Source: JAJKJG01 sp036556825
GTDB lineage: Bacteria > Pseudomonadota > Alphaproteobacteria > Rhizobiales > Beijerinckiaceae
Direction of reading: 5' to 3'
Length of the DNA stretch: 31,605 nucleotides
NCBI GenBank assembly: GCA_036556825.1
Contig: DATBIR010000227.1
Span: 1-31,605, forward strand
The translations under genes were made by a program, and so were the position numbers. Below the pieces are notes generated by a model. That model saw nothing but the letters and a program-made list of their open reading frames with translations, had not been told where the DNA came from and ran no database searches. Shown here in pieces: positions 17,180 to 24,904 of the stretch; position 1 is the stretch's first letter; the number at the start of each line of letters is the position of its first letter.

Positions 17180-18769
17180 ATGACCACTCCCCGCGTTCTC
17201 ATTTCCGACGCCCTGTCTCCGGCTGCCGTGCAGATCTTCAAGGATCGCGGCGTCGAGGTCGATTTCCAGCCGGATCTCGGCAAGGACAAGGACAAGCTCG
17301 CCAGGATCATCGGCGATTACGACGGCCTCGCCATCCGCTCGGCCACCAAGGTCACCGCCAAGATCCTCGAGGATGCCAAGAACCTCAAGGTGATCGGCCG
17401 CGCCGGCATCGGCGTCGACAATGTCGATATCCCGGCCGCCACGGCCAGGGGCGTGATCGTCATGAACACGCCGTTCGGCAACTCCATCACGACCGCCGAG
17501 CATGCGATCGCCATGATGTTCGCGCTGGCGCGCGAGATCCCGCAGGCGGACGCGTCCACGCAGGCCGGCAAGTGGGAGAAGAACCGCTTCATGGGCGTCG
17601 AGCTCACCGGCAAGACGCTCGGCATCATCGGCTGCGGCAACATCGGATCGATCGTCGCCGAGCGGGCGCTCGGCCTGCGCATGCGCGTGATGGCCTACGA
17701 TCCGTTCCTGTCGTGGGAGCGCGCCCTCGACCTCGGCGTCGAGAAGGTCGATCTCGAGGACCTCTTGCGCCGCGCCGACATCATCACCCTGCACACCCCG
17801 TTGACCGAGAAGACCAGGAACATCCTGTCGGCGGACAATCTCGCCAAGACCAAGAAGGGCGTGCGCATCGTCAACTGCGCGCGCGGCGGCCTCGTCGACG
17901 AGGCGGCGCTGCGCGCCGCCCTCGAATCCGGCCACGTCGCGGGCGCGGCCTTCGACGTGTTCGTCGAAGAGCCGGCGACGGCCAACCCCCTGTTCGGCCA
18001 TCCCAACGTGGTCTGCACGCCGCATCTCGGCGCCGCCACGACGGAAGCGCAGGAGAATGTCGCCCTGCAGATCGCCGAGCAGATGTCGGACTACCTGCTC
18101 AAGGGCGCCATCTCCAACGCGGTTAACTTCCCGTCGATCACGGCGGAGGAGGCGCCCAGGCTGAAGCCGTTCATCGCGCTCGCCGAGCGGCTCGGTTCCT
18201 TCGCCGGGCAGCTCACCGAGACCGGCCTCAAGTCGGTGCGCATCACCTACGAGGGCGAGGTCGCGCATATGAAGGTGAAGGCGCTGACCAGCGCCGCGGT
18301 GGCCGGGCTGCTCAGGCCGATGCTGGCCGACATCAACGTCGTCTCGGCCCCGATCATCGCCAAGGAGCGCGGCGTCGTCATCGAGGAGACGACGCGGGAA
18401 GCGGAGGGCGACTACGATTCGCTGATCACCGTCAGCGTCGTCACCGACCGCCAGGAGCGCTCGGTCGCGGGCACGGTGTTCGCCGACGGCAAGCCGCGCG
18501 TCGTGAAGATCAAGGGCATCTCGGTGGATGCCGAGTTCGCGCCCTCGATGATCTACGTGTCGAACGAGGACAAGCCGGGCTTCATCGGCCGCTTCGCCAC
18601 CACCCTCGGCGATGCCGGCGTCAACATCGCCACCTTCGCGCTCGGCCGTGACGCCCCGGGCGGCTCGGCGGTAGCCCTCGTCGAGGTCGACGGCCGGGTG
18701 CCGGCGGAGGTGATCTCGCGCATCCAGACCATCCCCGGCGTCAAGCAGGCCAAGCCGCTCATGTTCTGA
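17180..18769 (+). CDS. serA: D-3-phosphoglycerate dehydrogenase SerA
   Basis: A 529-residue, long (type I) NAD-dependent enzyme oxidising 3-phosphoglycerate to 3-phosphohydroxypyruvate, the committed step of serine synthesis. Its product is the substrate of the adjacent SerC. Residues: nucleotide-binding GCGNIG at 151-156; active-site arginine R235 in NCARGG; glutamate in FVEEP (262-266); catalytic His282 in TPHLGAATTEA. An intervening allosteric-substrate-binding domain occupies about 320-450, and a C-terminal ACT domain about 455-529 (SNEDKPGFIGRFATTLGDAG), which in homologues binds serine for feedback control. The start MTTPRVLISDALSP is used because the in-frame ATG seven codons earlier lies within the end of the palindromic repeat; AGGTAA precedes the chosen start. 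Confidence 0.96.
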   Translation: MTTPRVLISDALSPAAVQIFKDRGVEVDFQPDLGKDKDKLARIIGDYDGLAIRSATKVTAKILEDAKNLKVIGRAGIGVDNVDIPAATARGVIVMNTPFGNSITTAEHAIAMMFALAREIPQADASTQAGKWEKNRFMGVELTGKTLGIIGCGNIGSIVAERALGLRMRVMAYDPFLSWERALDLGVEKVDLEDLLRRADIITLHTPLTEKTRNILSADNLAKTKKGVRIVNCARGGLVDEAALRAALESGHVAGAAFDVFVEEPATANPLFGHPNVVCTPHLGAATTEAQENVALQIAEQMSDYLLKGAISNAVNFPSITAEEAPRLKPFIALAERLGSFAGQLTETGLKSVRITYEGEVAHMKVKALTSAAVAGLLRPMLADINVVSAPIIAKERGVVIEETTREAEGDYDSLITVSVVTDRQERSVAGTVFADGKPRVVKIKGISVDAEFAPSMIYVSNEDKPGFIGRFATTLGDAGVNIATFALGRDAPGGSAVALVEVDGRVPAEVISRIQTIPGVKQAKPLMF

Positions 18770-18787
18770 GGGCATGGACGAACCACT

Positions 18788-18888
18788 CGTCGTTCCCGGT
18801 TCGCCGCGTCGCCCGGGAATGGCGGCCGGATTGCGGAACCACGGGGTGCATCCGGTGGTTTTCCCGGCGCGACAGACCGGGATGATCA
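18788..18888. repeat. Degenerate palindromic repeat after serA
   Basis: Outer arms CGTCGTTCCCGG...CCCGGGAA and TTCCCGG...CCGGGATGATCAC are imperfect inverted copies, resembling the element between serC and serA. The centre AACCAC (18837-18842) / GTGGTT (18855-18860) is a perfect inverted pair. It ends just before the small gene at 18891. Confidence 0.6.
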
Positions 18889-18890
18889 CA

Positions 18891-19253
18891 ATGGCACGCA
18901 ATCCCGATAGTCCTCCCGCGCAGACAGCCAGGCCGATGCAGCCGCCGCCGCTCACGCCGCCTCCGACCGCGTCGCAGCTGCAGGCCGACATCGACAGCGG
19001 CCGCACCGGCGACAAGAACGAGCTCTTCGATCCGGCCATGGCGCCGCTCGGCACGGACGACGAGGCGGCCGGGCGGCCGCCGGAGCCGGAACGCGTGGCG
19101 ATGGCGCGCCGGGCCGAAAGCGTCGAGCGCTGGGCGCACGGCGGCAGGGAAGGATACGCGCATCACCGCGGCGGCGGCGGCGCGCTCTACGGCTTCATCG
19201 CGCTGATCGTCGTGATCGCGGTCCTGTTCGCCGGGCTCATGTGGCTCCGCTGA
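18891..19253 (+). CDS. Small single-pass membrane protein of unknown function
   Basis: A 120-residue protein I do not recognise. The N-terminal 25 residues are Pro/Gln-rich (MQPPPLTPPP), the middle is acidic and polar, and one hydrophobic helix lies at about 99-118 (LYGFIALIVVIAVLFAGLMW), ending two residues before the C-terminus. This is a tail-anchored arrangement, with the N-terminal domain presumably cytoplasmic. A patch of HHRGGGG precedes the helix. I start at ATG 18891 because upstream in-frame ATGs lie within the palindromic repeat; no clear ribosome-binding site is visible for any of them. It follows serA on the same strand after 121 bases. Confidence 0.6.
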   Translation: MARNPDSPPAQTARPMQPPPLTPPPTASQLQADIDSGRTGDKNELFDPAMAPLGTDDEAAGRPPEPERVAMARRAESVERWAHGGREGYAHHRGGGGALYGFIALIVVIAVLFAGLMWLR

Positions 19254-19301
19254 TCGCGTCGGGACATCAGGTCGCCGACGGATCGAGTCGCGTGACGGCG
19301 G

Positions 19302-20207
19302 TCAGCGGTTGCGCTCGGCCAGCCAGATGCCGCCGAGCACGAGGCCGAGCGAGAGGGCGTGGTAGAGACGGAACGGCTCGCTGAGCAGCGCCACCGCGAG
19401 CATCGCCCCGAACACGGGCACGAGGTTGACGAACAGCCCGGCGCGGCCCGGACCGATCAGCTCGACCCCGCGCATGTAGAAGATCTGCGACAGCAGCGAC
19501 GGAAACAGCGCCACGTAGACGAGGATGGCCCAGCCGCGCGGATCGGGCCAGATGACCGTGCCGCGCGCCACCTCCCAGGCAAGCAGCGGCAGCGTCAGCA
19601 CGAGCGCTACGCCTGCCATCGCCGTGAAGAAGACGAAGCCCGAGACAGGCGGGCGCTTGCGCAGCGCGACCGTGTAAGCCGCGTAGAAGACGCAGGCGGC
19701 CATCATCCACACGTCGCCGATGTTGAGGGCCAGGGTCGCGAGCGTCTCGATCTCGCCGCGCGCGGCAACCGTGACGACGCCGACGAGCGTGACCGCCATG
19801 CCGAGGATCTGCACGAGCCGGATGCGCGTGCCGAACCAGATGAGGCTGCCGAGCAGCACCAGGACCGGCACCGAGCCTTGCAGAATCGTCAGGTTGACGG
19901 CGCTCGTATGGTGAGCCGCCGCATACATGAGCGCGTTGAAGACGGTGAAGCCGAATGCCGCCATCATGACGATGTAGCGCCAGCGCGGCAGCAGCGCGGG
20001 CAATTCGGCGACCACCTGCCGGCGCATCAGCGGAGCTAGGATCGCGCACACGCCCAGCCAGCGCAGGCAGGTCAGCGCCATCGGCGAGATGTGGCCGACC
20101 GCGAGCCGGCTCGCGACCGCGTTGCCGCCCCACATCAGCATCGTGAGGACAAGGAGCAGGAAGGGCCGCCCGAAGAGCCAGCTCCAGAGCGCGCGCAGCA
20201 TCGTCAT
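19302..20207 (-). CDS. EamA/DMT-superfamily transporter
   Basis: About 301 residues, a ten-helix inner-membrane exporter of the drug/metabolite transporter superfamily made of two five-helix EamA repeats. Typical landmarks are MLMWGGNAVASRLAVGHISPMALTCLRW in helices 1-2, the repeat boundary at AVTLVGVVTVAARGE, and the C-terminal half ending LGLVLGGIWLAERNR. The frame begins at a TTG (20231); two closely spaced ATG codons at 20207 and 20201 are more likely starts, and the first helix is intact with either. A perfect TTGACA occurs on this strand at 20242-20237 but without a good -10. Substrate is unknown; members export amino acids, metabolites or drugs. It is divergent from the chemoreceptor gene. 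Confidence 0.9.
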   Translation of the reverse strand: MTMLRALWSWLFGRPFLLLVLTMLMWGGNAVASRLAVGHISPMALTCLRWLGVCAILAPLMRRQVVAELPALLPRWRYIVMMAAFGFTVFNALMYAAAHHTSAVNLTILQGSVPVLVLLGSLIWFGTRIRLVQILGMAVTLVGVVTVAARGEIETLATLALNIGDVWMMAACVFYAAYTVALRKRPPVSGFVFFTAMAGVALVLTLPLLAWEVARGTVIWPDPRGWAILVYVALFPSLLSQIFYMRGVELIGPGRAGLFVNLVPVFGAMLAVALLSEPFRLYHALSLGLVLGGIWLAERNR

Positions 20208-20312
20208 CCGCCGCGGATCGGTGATGCGCAACGGCTTGTCAACCCTTCGGCGCTAGGGACCACGGTTGCATGCCGCGCGTTTTTCCCGCGGCCCAAGATT
20301 TCAGGAGTTTCG

Positions 20313-21998
20313 ATGGTCCGGCCCGGCACCCTTACAATCCGCACGAAGCTCATCGGCGCGTTTGCTTTCGTGCTCGCGTCCGTGCTCGGCCTCGGTCTCT
20401 ATGGCTGGTACAACGTCAATGTCATGAGCGGCATGCTCGACGAGGTGGCCCAGAAGCGCACCGCCAGCATGCAGTGGGTCGGCGAGATCAATATGGAGGC
20501 TTACAAATACCGCATGAGCCTGCTCCGCTACATCGTCGGCGAGCAGTCCGTCGACGAGCAGGAGAAGGAGCTCGCCAAGCGCGAGAAGGATTTTGCGACG
20601 GTCAGCAAGAATTACGAGGCGCTGATCGAGAGCGACGAGGAGCGCGCCGCCTACGAGCAGTTCAAGCACGACTGGGGCGCGTTCAGGAAAGAGGCTGCGG
20701 TCGTCGTCCAGCTCGCGCGCGAGGGCAAGAAGCAGGAGGCTGCGGCGCACAATGGCAGCAAAGCCAACGAGCCGGCCAAGACCGCCAATACCTCGCTCGA
20801 CAAGCTGATCGCATACAACCTGAAGAGCGCGCAGGCGGCAGCGACGCGCGGCGCCGGGATCGCGGAACGCGCCAAGACGCTGACGGCCGGCACCCTCGCG
20901 CTGCTGGCACTCGTCTCGGCCGGTCTCGGCTTTCTGCTCGTGCGCGGCATCACCCGCAGCATTGCCCGCATCACCGGCACGATGCGCGCGCTGGCGGCCG
21001 GCGACCTCTCCGCCGAGGTGCCGTTGCGCGGCCAGAAGACGGAGATGGGCGCCATCGCCGACACCGTGCAGGTGTTCAAGGAGGCGCTGGTCGAGCGCCA
21101 GGAGCTCGAGCGGTCGTCGAAGTCCCAGGAGGAGGGCGTCGCGCGCGAGCGCCAGGCCTCGATGCGCCGGGTCGCCGACGAGTTCGAACGCACCGTCGGC
21201 GGCATCGTCACCACCGTGTCGTCGGCCGCCACCGAGCTCCAGGCTTCGGCCGAAACCATGATGACCGCTGCGCAGGAGGCGACAGGCCAGACGCAGACCG
21301 TCGCGAGCGCGTCCGAGCGCGCCTCCGCCAACGTGCAGACGGTCGCGGCCGCCGCCGAGGAGCTGGCCGCGTCGGTCCAGGAGATCGCGCGGCAGGTCAA
21401 CGACTCGGCCAGGATCGCCGGCCAGGCCGTGCGCGACGCCGACGACACCGCCGACAAGGTCAAGCACCTGTCGGCGTCGGCGCAGAAGATCGGCGACATC
21501 CTCGACCTCATCAACACCATCGCCGGTCAGACCAACCTTCTCGCGCTCAACGCCACGATCGAGGCGGCGAGGGCCGGCGACGCCGGGCGCGGCTTCGCCG
21601 TGGTCGCCCAGGAGGTCAAGGTGCTGGCGGAGCAGACCGCCCGTGCGACCGCCGAGATCGCCGCCCAGATCACCGAGATCCAGACATTCACGGCCGAGTC
21701 AGCGACCGCCATCAACGGCGTCGCCGGCGTGATCCGCGAGATCAACGACATCGCCGAACGCATCGCCACGTCGGTCCAGCAGCAGGGCGCGGCGACGCAG
21801 GAGATCGCCCGCAATGTGCAGGAAGCCGCGCAGGGGACCGGCGAGGTTTCGGTCAACATCGCCGGCGTCAGCCGCGCCACCCAGGAATCGAGCGCCGCGT
21901 CGACGCAGCTCCTGTCGTCGGCCTCCGACCTGTCGCGCCAGTCGGAGACGCTGCGCGACGAGGTGCAGCGCTTCCTCGCCTCGGTGCGCGCCGCGTAA
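20313..21998 (+). CDS. Methyl-accepting chemotaxis protein
   Basis: A 561-residue transmembrane chemoreceptor. It senses ligands in the periplasm and controls the CheA kinase through the cytoplasmic hairpin. Order: transmembrane helix 1 at about 11-33; a four-helix-bundle-type sensor region rich in Lys/Glu (about 34-185, 4HB_MCP-like); transmembrane helix 2 at about 190-212; HAMP domain at about 213-265 (RSIARITGTMRALAAGDLSAEV); then the signalling domain. The hairpin tip is AGQTNLLALNATIEAARAGDAGRGFAVVAQEVKVLAEQT, the highly conserved CheA/CheW contact. The C-terminus lacks an NWETF-type pentapeptide for CheR tethering. The start at 20313 is fixed by AGGAG six bases upstream. No other chemotaxis gene is adjacent, so it is an orphan receptor. 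Confidence 0.95.
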   Translation: MVRPGTLTIRTKLIGAFAFVLASVLGLGLYGWYNVNVMSGMLDEVAQKRTASMQWVGEINMEAYKYRMSLLRYIVGEQSVDEQEKELAKREKDFATVSKNYEALIESDEERAAYEQFKHDWGAFRKEAAVVVQLAREGKKQEAAAHNGSKANEPAKTANTSLDKLIAYNLKSAQAAATRGAGIAERAKTLTAGTLALLALVSAGLGFLLVRGITRSIARITGTMRALAAGDLSAEVPLRGQKTEMGAIADTVQVFKEALVERQELERSSKSQEEGVARERQASMRRVADEFERTVGGIVTTVSSAATELQASAETMMTAAQEATGQTQTVASASERASANVQTVAAAAEELAASVQEIARQVNDSARIAGQAVRDADDTADKVKHLSASAQKIGDILDLINTIAGQTNLLALNATIEAARAGDAGRGFAVVAQEVKVLAEQTARATAEIAAQITEIQTFTAESATAINGVAGVIREINDIAERIATSVQQQGAATQEIARNVQEAAQGTGEVSVNIAGVSRATQESSAASTQLLSSASDLSRQSETLRDEVQRFLASVRAA

Positions 21999-22020
21999 CG
22001 GCACGCCCCGCGGGCCAAGA

Positions 22021-22053
22021 TCTGCGCCAGGCGGGCGACCCGGCTGGCGCAGA
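22021..22053. terminator. Hairpin between convergent genes
   Basis: TCTGCGCCAG (22021-22030) pairs perfectly with CTGGCGCAGA (22044-22053) across a 13-base GC-rich loop, just after the chemoreceptor. A second stem CGCTCCG/CGGAGCG follows at 22066-22087, nearer the end of the opposite gene. No T runs, so the termination role is inferred from position. Confidence 0.5.
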
Positions 22054-22097
22054 ATGCATGCATGCCGCTCCGACCGCGGGCGGAGCGTGCGCCGTGA

Positions 22098-22505
22098 TCA
22101 GGCATGCGCCGCAACGGCAGCCTGCCTGCGCAGCCCGTAGGCCTGGCCGACCGCGAAGGCCGCGACAGCTGCCGCCTGAACCGTGACGAAGGAGACGCCG
22201 AGTGCGGTCGGCGCGATCTGCCCGCTCGTCAGCAGCAGCACGCTGGCCAGCGCCCAGAGCGCATTGCCGGCGACGATGATCCGGACGAAGGCTTCGGCGA
22301 CGCGGTCGCGCGTGCCGATCCAGGCCACGAAGGCGGCATAGGGCAGGAGCAGCAGGCCGGCATAGCGCAACAGCGGCGTCGGCAGGCCGAGCAGCTCGGC
22401 CAAGAGGCCGGCGCCGGCGAAGGACAGAAGACCGGTGGCGCCGCTCGCGACGGCGTCGCCGAGCAGCGCGAGACGGAGTATCAGGGTGGGACGGATCGTA
22501 GACAT
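22098..22505 (-). CDS. Small four-helix integral membrane protein
   Basis: A 135-residue hydrophobic protein with four predicted membrane helices at about 8-34, 44-64, 73-93 and 99-121. It has short Arg-containing loops (GTRDRVAE) that suggest cytoplasmic loop positions. The start at 22505 is supported by GGGAG eight bases upstream; the in-frame GTG further up has none. It does not match a family I can name with confidence. It is transcribed away from the XRE regulator at 22613 and shares its 107-base control region, which makes it the likely direct target of that regulator. Confidence 0.75.
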   Translation of the reverse strand: MSTIRPTLILRLALLGDAVASGATGLLSFAGAGLLAELLGLPTPLLRYAGLLLLPYAAFVAWIGTRDRVAEAFVRIIVAGNALWALASVLLLTSGQIAPTALGVSFVTVQAAAVAAFAVGQAYGLRRQAAVAAHA

Positions 22506-22561
22506 CGAAGTTCTCCCGTTGTCGACGCTCACCTGATGCCACCTGCCGAGGCGGCCGGTCG

Positions 22562-22578
22562 ATTAACCGGGAGGTAAT
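22562..22578. promoter_or_regulatory. Candidate operator in the membrane protein / XRE regulator spacer
   Basis: ATTAACCGGGAGGTAAT is an imperfect 17-bp palindrome (ATTA and TAAT at the ends, central pairs partly matching). It lies in the middle of the divergent spacer and is the only A+T-rich dyad there. Proposed from symmetry and location only. Confidence 0.35.
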
Positions 22579-22612
22579 TGGGTGCAGGCGGCGCCTCGGC
22601 TATCGTGTCGTC

Positions 22613-23416
22613 ATGACGATCGTGACAACGCCCGTCCGCCCGTTCGGCGCCTATCTGCGTATCTGGCGGCAGCGCCGGCGCATCAGCCAGCTCGACCTCG
22701 CGCTCGACGCGGAGATTTCGCAAAAGCACCTGAGCTTCGTCGAGAGCGGACGCTCGACGCCAAGCCGGCCCATGGTGCTCAGGCTGGCCGAGCGGCTGCA
22801 GATGCCGCTGCGGGAACGCAATGCCTTGCTGCTCGCCGCCGGCTACGCGCCGGAATTCGCGGAGCGCGCGCTCGACGATCCGGGATTCAAGCCCGCCCGC
22901 GACGCCGTCGATCTGATCCTCAAGGGGCACGAGCCCTACCCGGCGCTCGCCGTCGACCGGCACTGGACGCTGGTTGCGGCCAACGGCGCCGTTGCGCCGC
23001 TCCTCGCCGGCGTCGCCGAGCCGAGCCTCCTCACGCCGCCGGTCAACGTGTTGCGGCTGAGCCTGCATCCGCGCGGGCTGGCGCCGCAGATCGTCAATCT
23101 CGCGGAGTGGCGCTCGCACCTGCTCGAGCGGCTGCGCCACCAGATCGAGGTGACGGCCGATGCGGTGCTCGTGCGTCTCATGCAGGAGCTGGAGGCCTAT
23201 CCGGTGCCGTCCGACGGGGCCGCCGCAGAGGCGCGCGACTATGCCGGCCTCGTCGTGCCGCTGCGGCTGCGCACGTCGCAAGGCATGCTGTCGCTGTTCT
23301 CGACGACGACCGTGTTCGGCACGCCGGTCGACGTCACGCTCTCCGAGCTGGCTGTCGAGGCCTTCTTTCCGGCCGATGCCGCCACGGCCGAGGCGTTGCG
23401 CAAGGCAAGTGCATGA
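22613..23416 (+). CDS. XRE-type transcriptional regulator with MmyB-like ligand-binding domain
   Basis: A 267-residue protein. An N-terminal helix-turn-helix of the XRE class lies at about 11-66 (FGAYLRIWRQRRRISQLDLAL, then ISQKHLSFVESGRSTPSRPM as the recognition region). The remainder (about 85-265) matches the MmyB-like ligand-binding domain found in this regulator family by its pattern DRHWTLVAANGAVAPLLAG, VNVLRLSLHPRGLAPQIVNLAEW, LVVPLRLRTSQGMLSLFSTTTVFGTPVDVTLSELAVEAFFPAD. In better-studied members this PAS-like domain binds fatty-acyl or other hydrophobic ligands. The divergent membrane protein at 22098 is the expected target, with autoregulation likely. Confidence 0.9.
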   Translation: MTIVTTPVRPFGAYLRIWRQRRRISQLDLALDAEISQKHLSFVESGRSTPSRPMVLRLAERLQMPLRERNALLLAAGYAPEFAERALDDPGFKPARDAVDLILKGHEPYPALAVDRHWTLVAANGAVAPLLAGVAEPSLLTPPVNVLRLSLHPRGLAPQIVNLAEWRSHLLERLRHQIEVTADAVLVRLMQELEAYPVPSDGAAAEARDYAGLVVPLRLRTSQGMLSLFSTTTVFGTPVDVTLSELAVEAFFPADAATAEALRKASA

Positions 23417-23505
23417 TCGTTTGCGCGCGACGTGGGCCGGCCGCGGTCATTGCCCGCATGCCCGATCTGCGTGATCATGGGCGCACCTGCTCAGACCATC
23501 GCCTC

Positions 23506-23533
23506 CATGATCTTCCGTACATGATCTTCCGTG
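23506..23533 (+). repeat. 14-bp tandem repeat upstream of the small gene at 23571
   Basis: CATGATCTTCCGTA (23506-23519) is followed directly by CATGATCTTCCGTG (23520-23533), 13 of 14 positions identical. It starts 65 bases before the downstream start codon and could be a regulatory site. Confidence 0.85.
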
Positions 23534-23570
23534 ATTGCGCAGACGGAGGTGCAAGCGAAGGGGCCAAGCC

Positions 23571-23789
23571 ATGACCCGGCACGATTTGGCAGCGAGCCTC
23601 GACCATCTCGATCCAGGCGCCAGCCTCGCGCTCGAGGAGCGTCAAATCGCCGAATTGTTCGGCGCGTCGACGCTGACCGACGACGTCATCAGGCAAGCGG
23701 AGGCTTTTGCCGAGCAGCACCGCTGCACGTTCTCGCGGCATGAGCACAACCGCAATTGTCCGGAATTCATCAAGGACGACGTGTTCTGA
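23571..23789 (+). CDS. Small protein of unknown function with a C/H putative metal-binding motif
   Basis: A 72-residue protein starting MTRHDLAASLDHLDPGASL. I do not recognise the family. The N-terminal part is predicted helical and acidic. The C-terminal part contains Cys52-x4-His57-x-His59-x3-Cys63 (RCTFSRHEHNRNCPEF), a spacing compatible with binding one zinc or iron ion. The start is chosen for an AAGGGG sequence upstream; the open frame extends twelve codons earlier with Arg-rich sequence and a worse start. It lies between two different 14-bp tandem repeats and follows the XRE regulator by 154 bases on the same strand. Codon use fits the neighbours. Confidence 0.6.
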   Translation: MTRHDLAASLDHLDPGASLALEERQIAELFGASTLTDDVIRQAEAFAEQHRCTFSRHEHNRNCPEFIKDDVF

Positions 23790-23799
23790 CGGCGTCTCC

Positions 23800-23836
23800 G
23801 GATCTCGGATGTCTGATCTCGGATGTTGCGAGATCC
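23800..23836. repeat. Tandem repeat and hairpin after the small gene
   Basis: GATCTCGGATGT at 23801-23812 recurs at 23815-23826 (period 14). GGATCTCG (23800-23807) also pairs with CGAGATCC (23829-23836), so the second copy is in the loop. It probably folds at the 3' end of the small gene's message. Confidence 0.75.
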
Positions 23837-23864
23837 GCTAATGATCGGATCCGTTCATGATTGC

Positions 23865-23888
23865 GCAAGTCGGGAACACCCGACTTGC
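23865..23888. terminator. Perfect hairpin between convergent small genes
   Basis: GCAAGTCGGG (23865-23874) pairs perfectly with CCCGACTTGC (23879-23888) around an AACA loop. It lies between the plus-strand gene ending at 23789 and the minus-strand gene ending at 23941. Same GGGAACACCC core as the hairpin at 10995-11016. No T run. Confidence 0.6.
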
Positions 23889-23940
23889 AGAAGAGGGCGA
23901 GCGGCATGACGCTCGCCGAATTGCGCGGCACGTGCGCGCG

Positions 23941-24261
23941 TCAGTCCTTGTTCGCGCGCGCGTTCTTCTCGCGTCTCGGCCCGCGCTTCGCGGGCAGCCG
24001 AACTATCGGCTTGGGCATGTCCCGCCCTTGCAGGATTTCGATCGCCCGCTGCACGGTGTCCGTGCGCGGTTGGGCATTTCCAGTCAGAAGCGCTCTAGCC
24101 AACGCAGCCTCGTGTTCGTCCGACGCACCAAGCTGCGCCGTTAGCTTAACGGACCACGCGGGTTTTTGTTCCCAAGCTGTGGATCGGCGCCCGGCCAAGT
24201 TCGCCATTGCGTTCTCTACTGCTTTGCTTAAGCCTTTGCCTGAGCGGACTTTCCTCCCCAT
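23941..24261 (-). CDS. Small basic protein of unknown function
   Basis: A 106-residue protein starting MGRKVRSGKGLSKAVENAMANLAG. It is rich in Lys/Arg at both ends, with the tail LPAKRGPRREKNARANKD. The middle (about 35-82) has the amphipathic helical pattern of a folded domain (LGASDEHEAALARALLTGN, then TVQRAIEILQGRDMP). The frame stays open to 24669, but beyond 24261 the translation becomes Ser/Arg-rich and is antisense to a better gene, so I start at the ATG at 24261-24259. No clear ribosome-binding site. Basic ends suggest nucleic-acid binding, which is inference only. It shares its start region with the divergent gene at 24260. Confidence 0.55.
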   Translation of the reverse strand: MGRKVRSGKGLSKAVENAMANLAGRRSTAWEQKPAWSVKLTAQLGASDEHEAALARALLTGNAQPRTDTVQRAIEILQGRDMPKPIVRLPAKRGPRREKNARANKD

Positions 24262-24820
24262 GGACAGGCTTGCGACGCATCCTCTGGCCGGCCTCGCCCA
24301 GAAGCTCGGGCAAATCGCCATCGGGCGGAGCGATCTCCACTTCCTGCTCTTCGTCCTGTTCTCGCGGATGAACTGCAACGATCTCGCCAGCTGCTGGGCG
24401 CAGTTCGTCGCGGTGCGCGGCGATCGCGACCGGCGCGACATGGTGAGCGCGCTGGCGGAACAGGTGCTCAAGCCCTGGCCGACGACGAAGCGCGAGATCC
24501 TCACCACGATCAGCGCCATGGGCAAGCTCGAGGAGCGCAGAACCGCCGTCACGGAGGCGATGTCGGGATTCCATGGGCAGGCCGGCTCCGCATCGGTGGC
24601 GCCGGCGGATCTGGCGCGCGACGTCGAGGCGCTGCTGCAGGCCATCGTCGAGATGACGCGCAGGCTCATTCACCTGTCGGACGAACTCGACGACTACCTG
24701 CCGCCGGCCGACCGCGCGCTGCAAGTGCGACGCCTGTCGGAGGCATACCGGCGGACCGACGGGTGGGCCGCCGCGGCCTGGGAGGTCGGGGCCGAGGGCG
24801 TCGAACCCTCCCGCGCGTGA
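24260..24820 (+). CDS. Protein of unknown function, divergent partner of the gene at 23941
   Basis: A 186-residue protein starting MDRLATHPLAGLAQKLGQIAIGRSDLHFLLFVLFSRMNC. It is not recognised. It looks largely alpha-helical, with a moderately hydrophobic segment at about 22-40 (probably buried rather than membrane-spanning) and a later heptad-like region VEALLQAIVEMTRRLIHLSDELDDYLPPADRALQVRRL (about 130-168). The frame is open from 23861, but that part overlaps the opposite gene and has shadow composition. The two start codons overlap within the same CCATGG at 24258-24263, so neither gene has an independent leader. The terminator at 24974-25005 may end this transcript if the RNA at 24905 is not separate. 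Confidence 0.6.
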   Translation: MDRLATHPLAGLAQKLGQIAIGRSDLHFLLFVLFSRMNCNDLASCWAQFVAVRGDRDRRDMVSALAEQVLKPWPTTKREILTTISAMGKLEERRTAVTEAMSGFHGQAGSASVAPADLARDVEALLQAIVEMTRRLIHLSDELDDYLPPADRALQVRRLSEAYRRTDGWAAAAWEVGAEGVEPSRA

Positions 24821-24904
24821 TCCGGGGGCGGCGCCGGCTGGGCCTCCGGCGGCCGGCGGCGTTAACCGTGACGCGCGAAAGGCGCCGCGACCGGCGCCAT
24901 CACG

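Noticed and set aside
15758..19054. 1098-codon minus-strand open frame
   Set aside because: Antisense shadow of serC and serA, both of which have complete catalytic motifs on the plus strand.
24262..24669. Minus-strand upstream extension of the gene at 23941 (to 242 residues)
   Set aside because: Beyond 24261 the translation is Ser/Arg-rich and antisense to a better-looking plus-strand gene.
24780..24830. Possible tRNA T-arm on the minus strand (GAGGG-TTCGACG-CCCTC)
   Set aside because: No acceptor, D-arm or anticodon stem can be built around it; it lies in the coding end of the gene at 24260.
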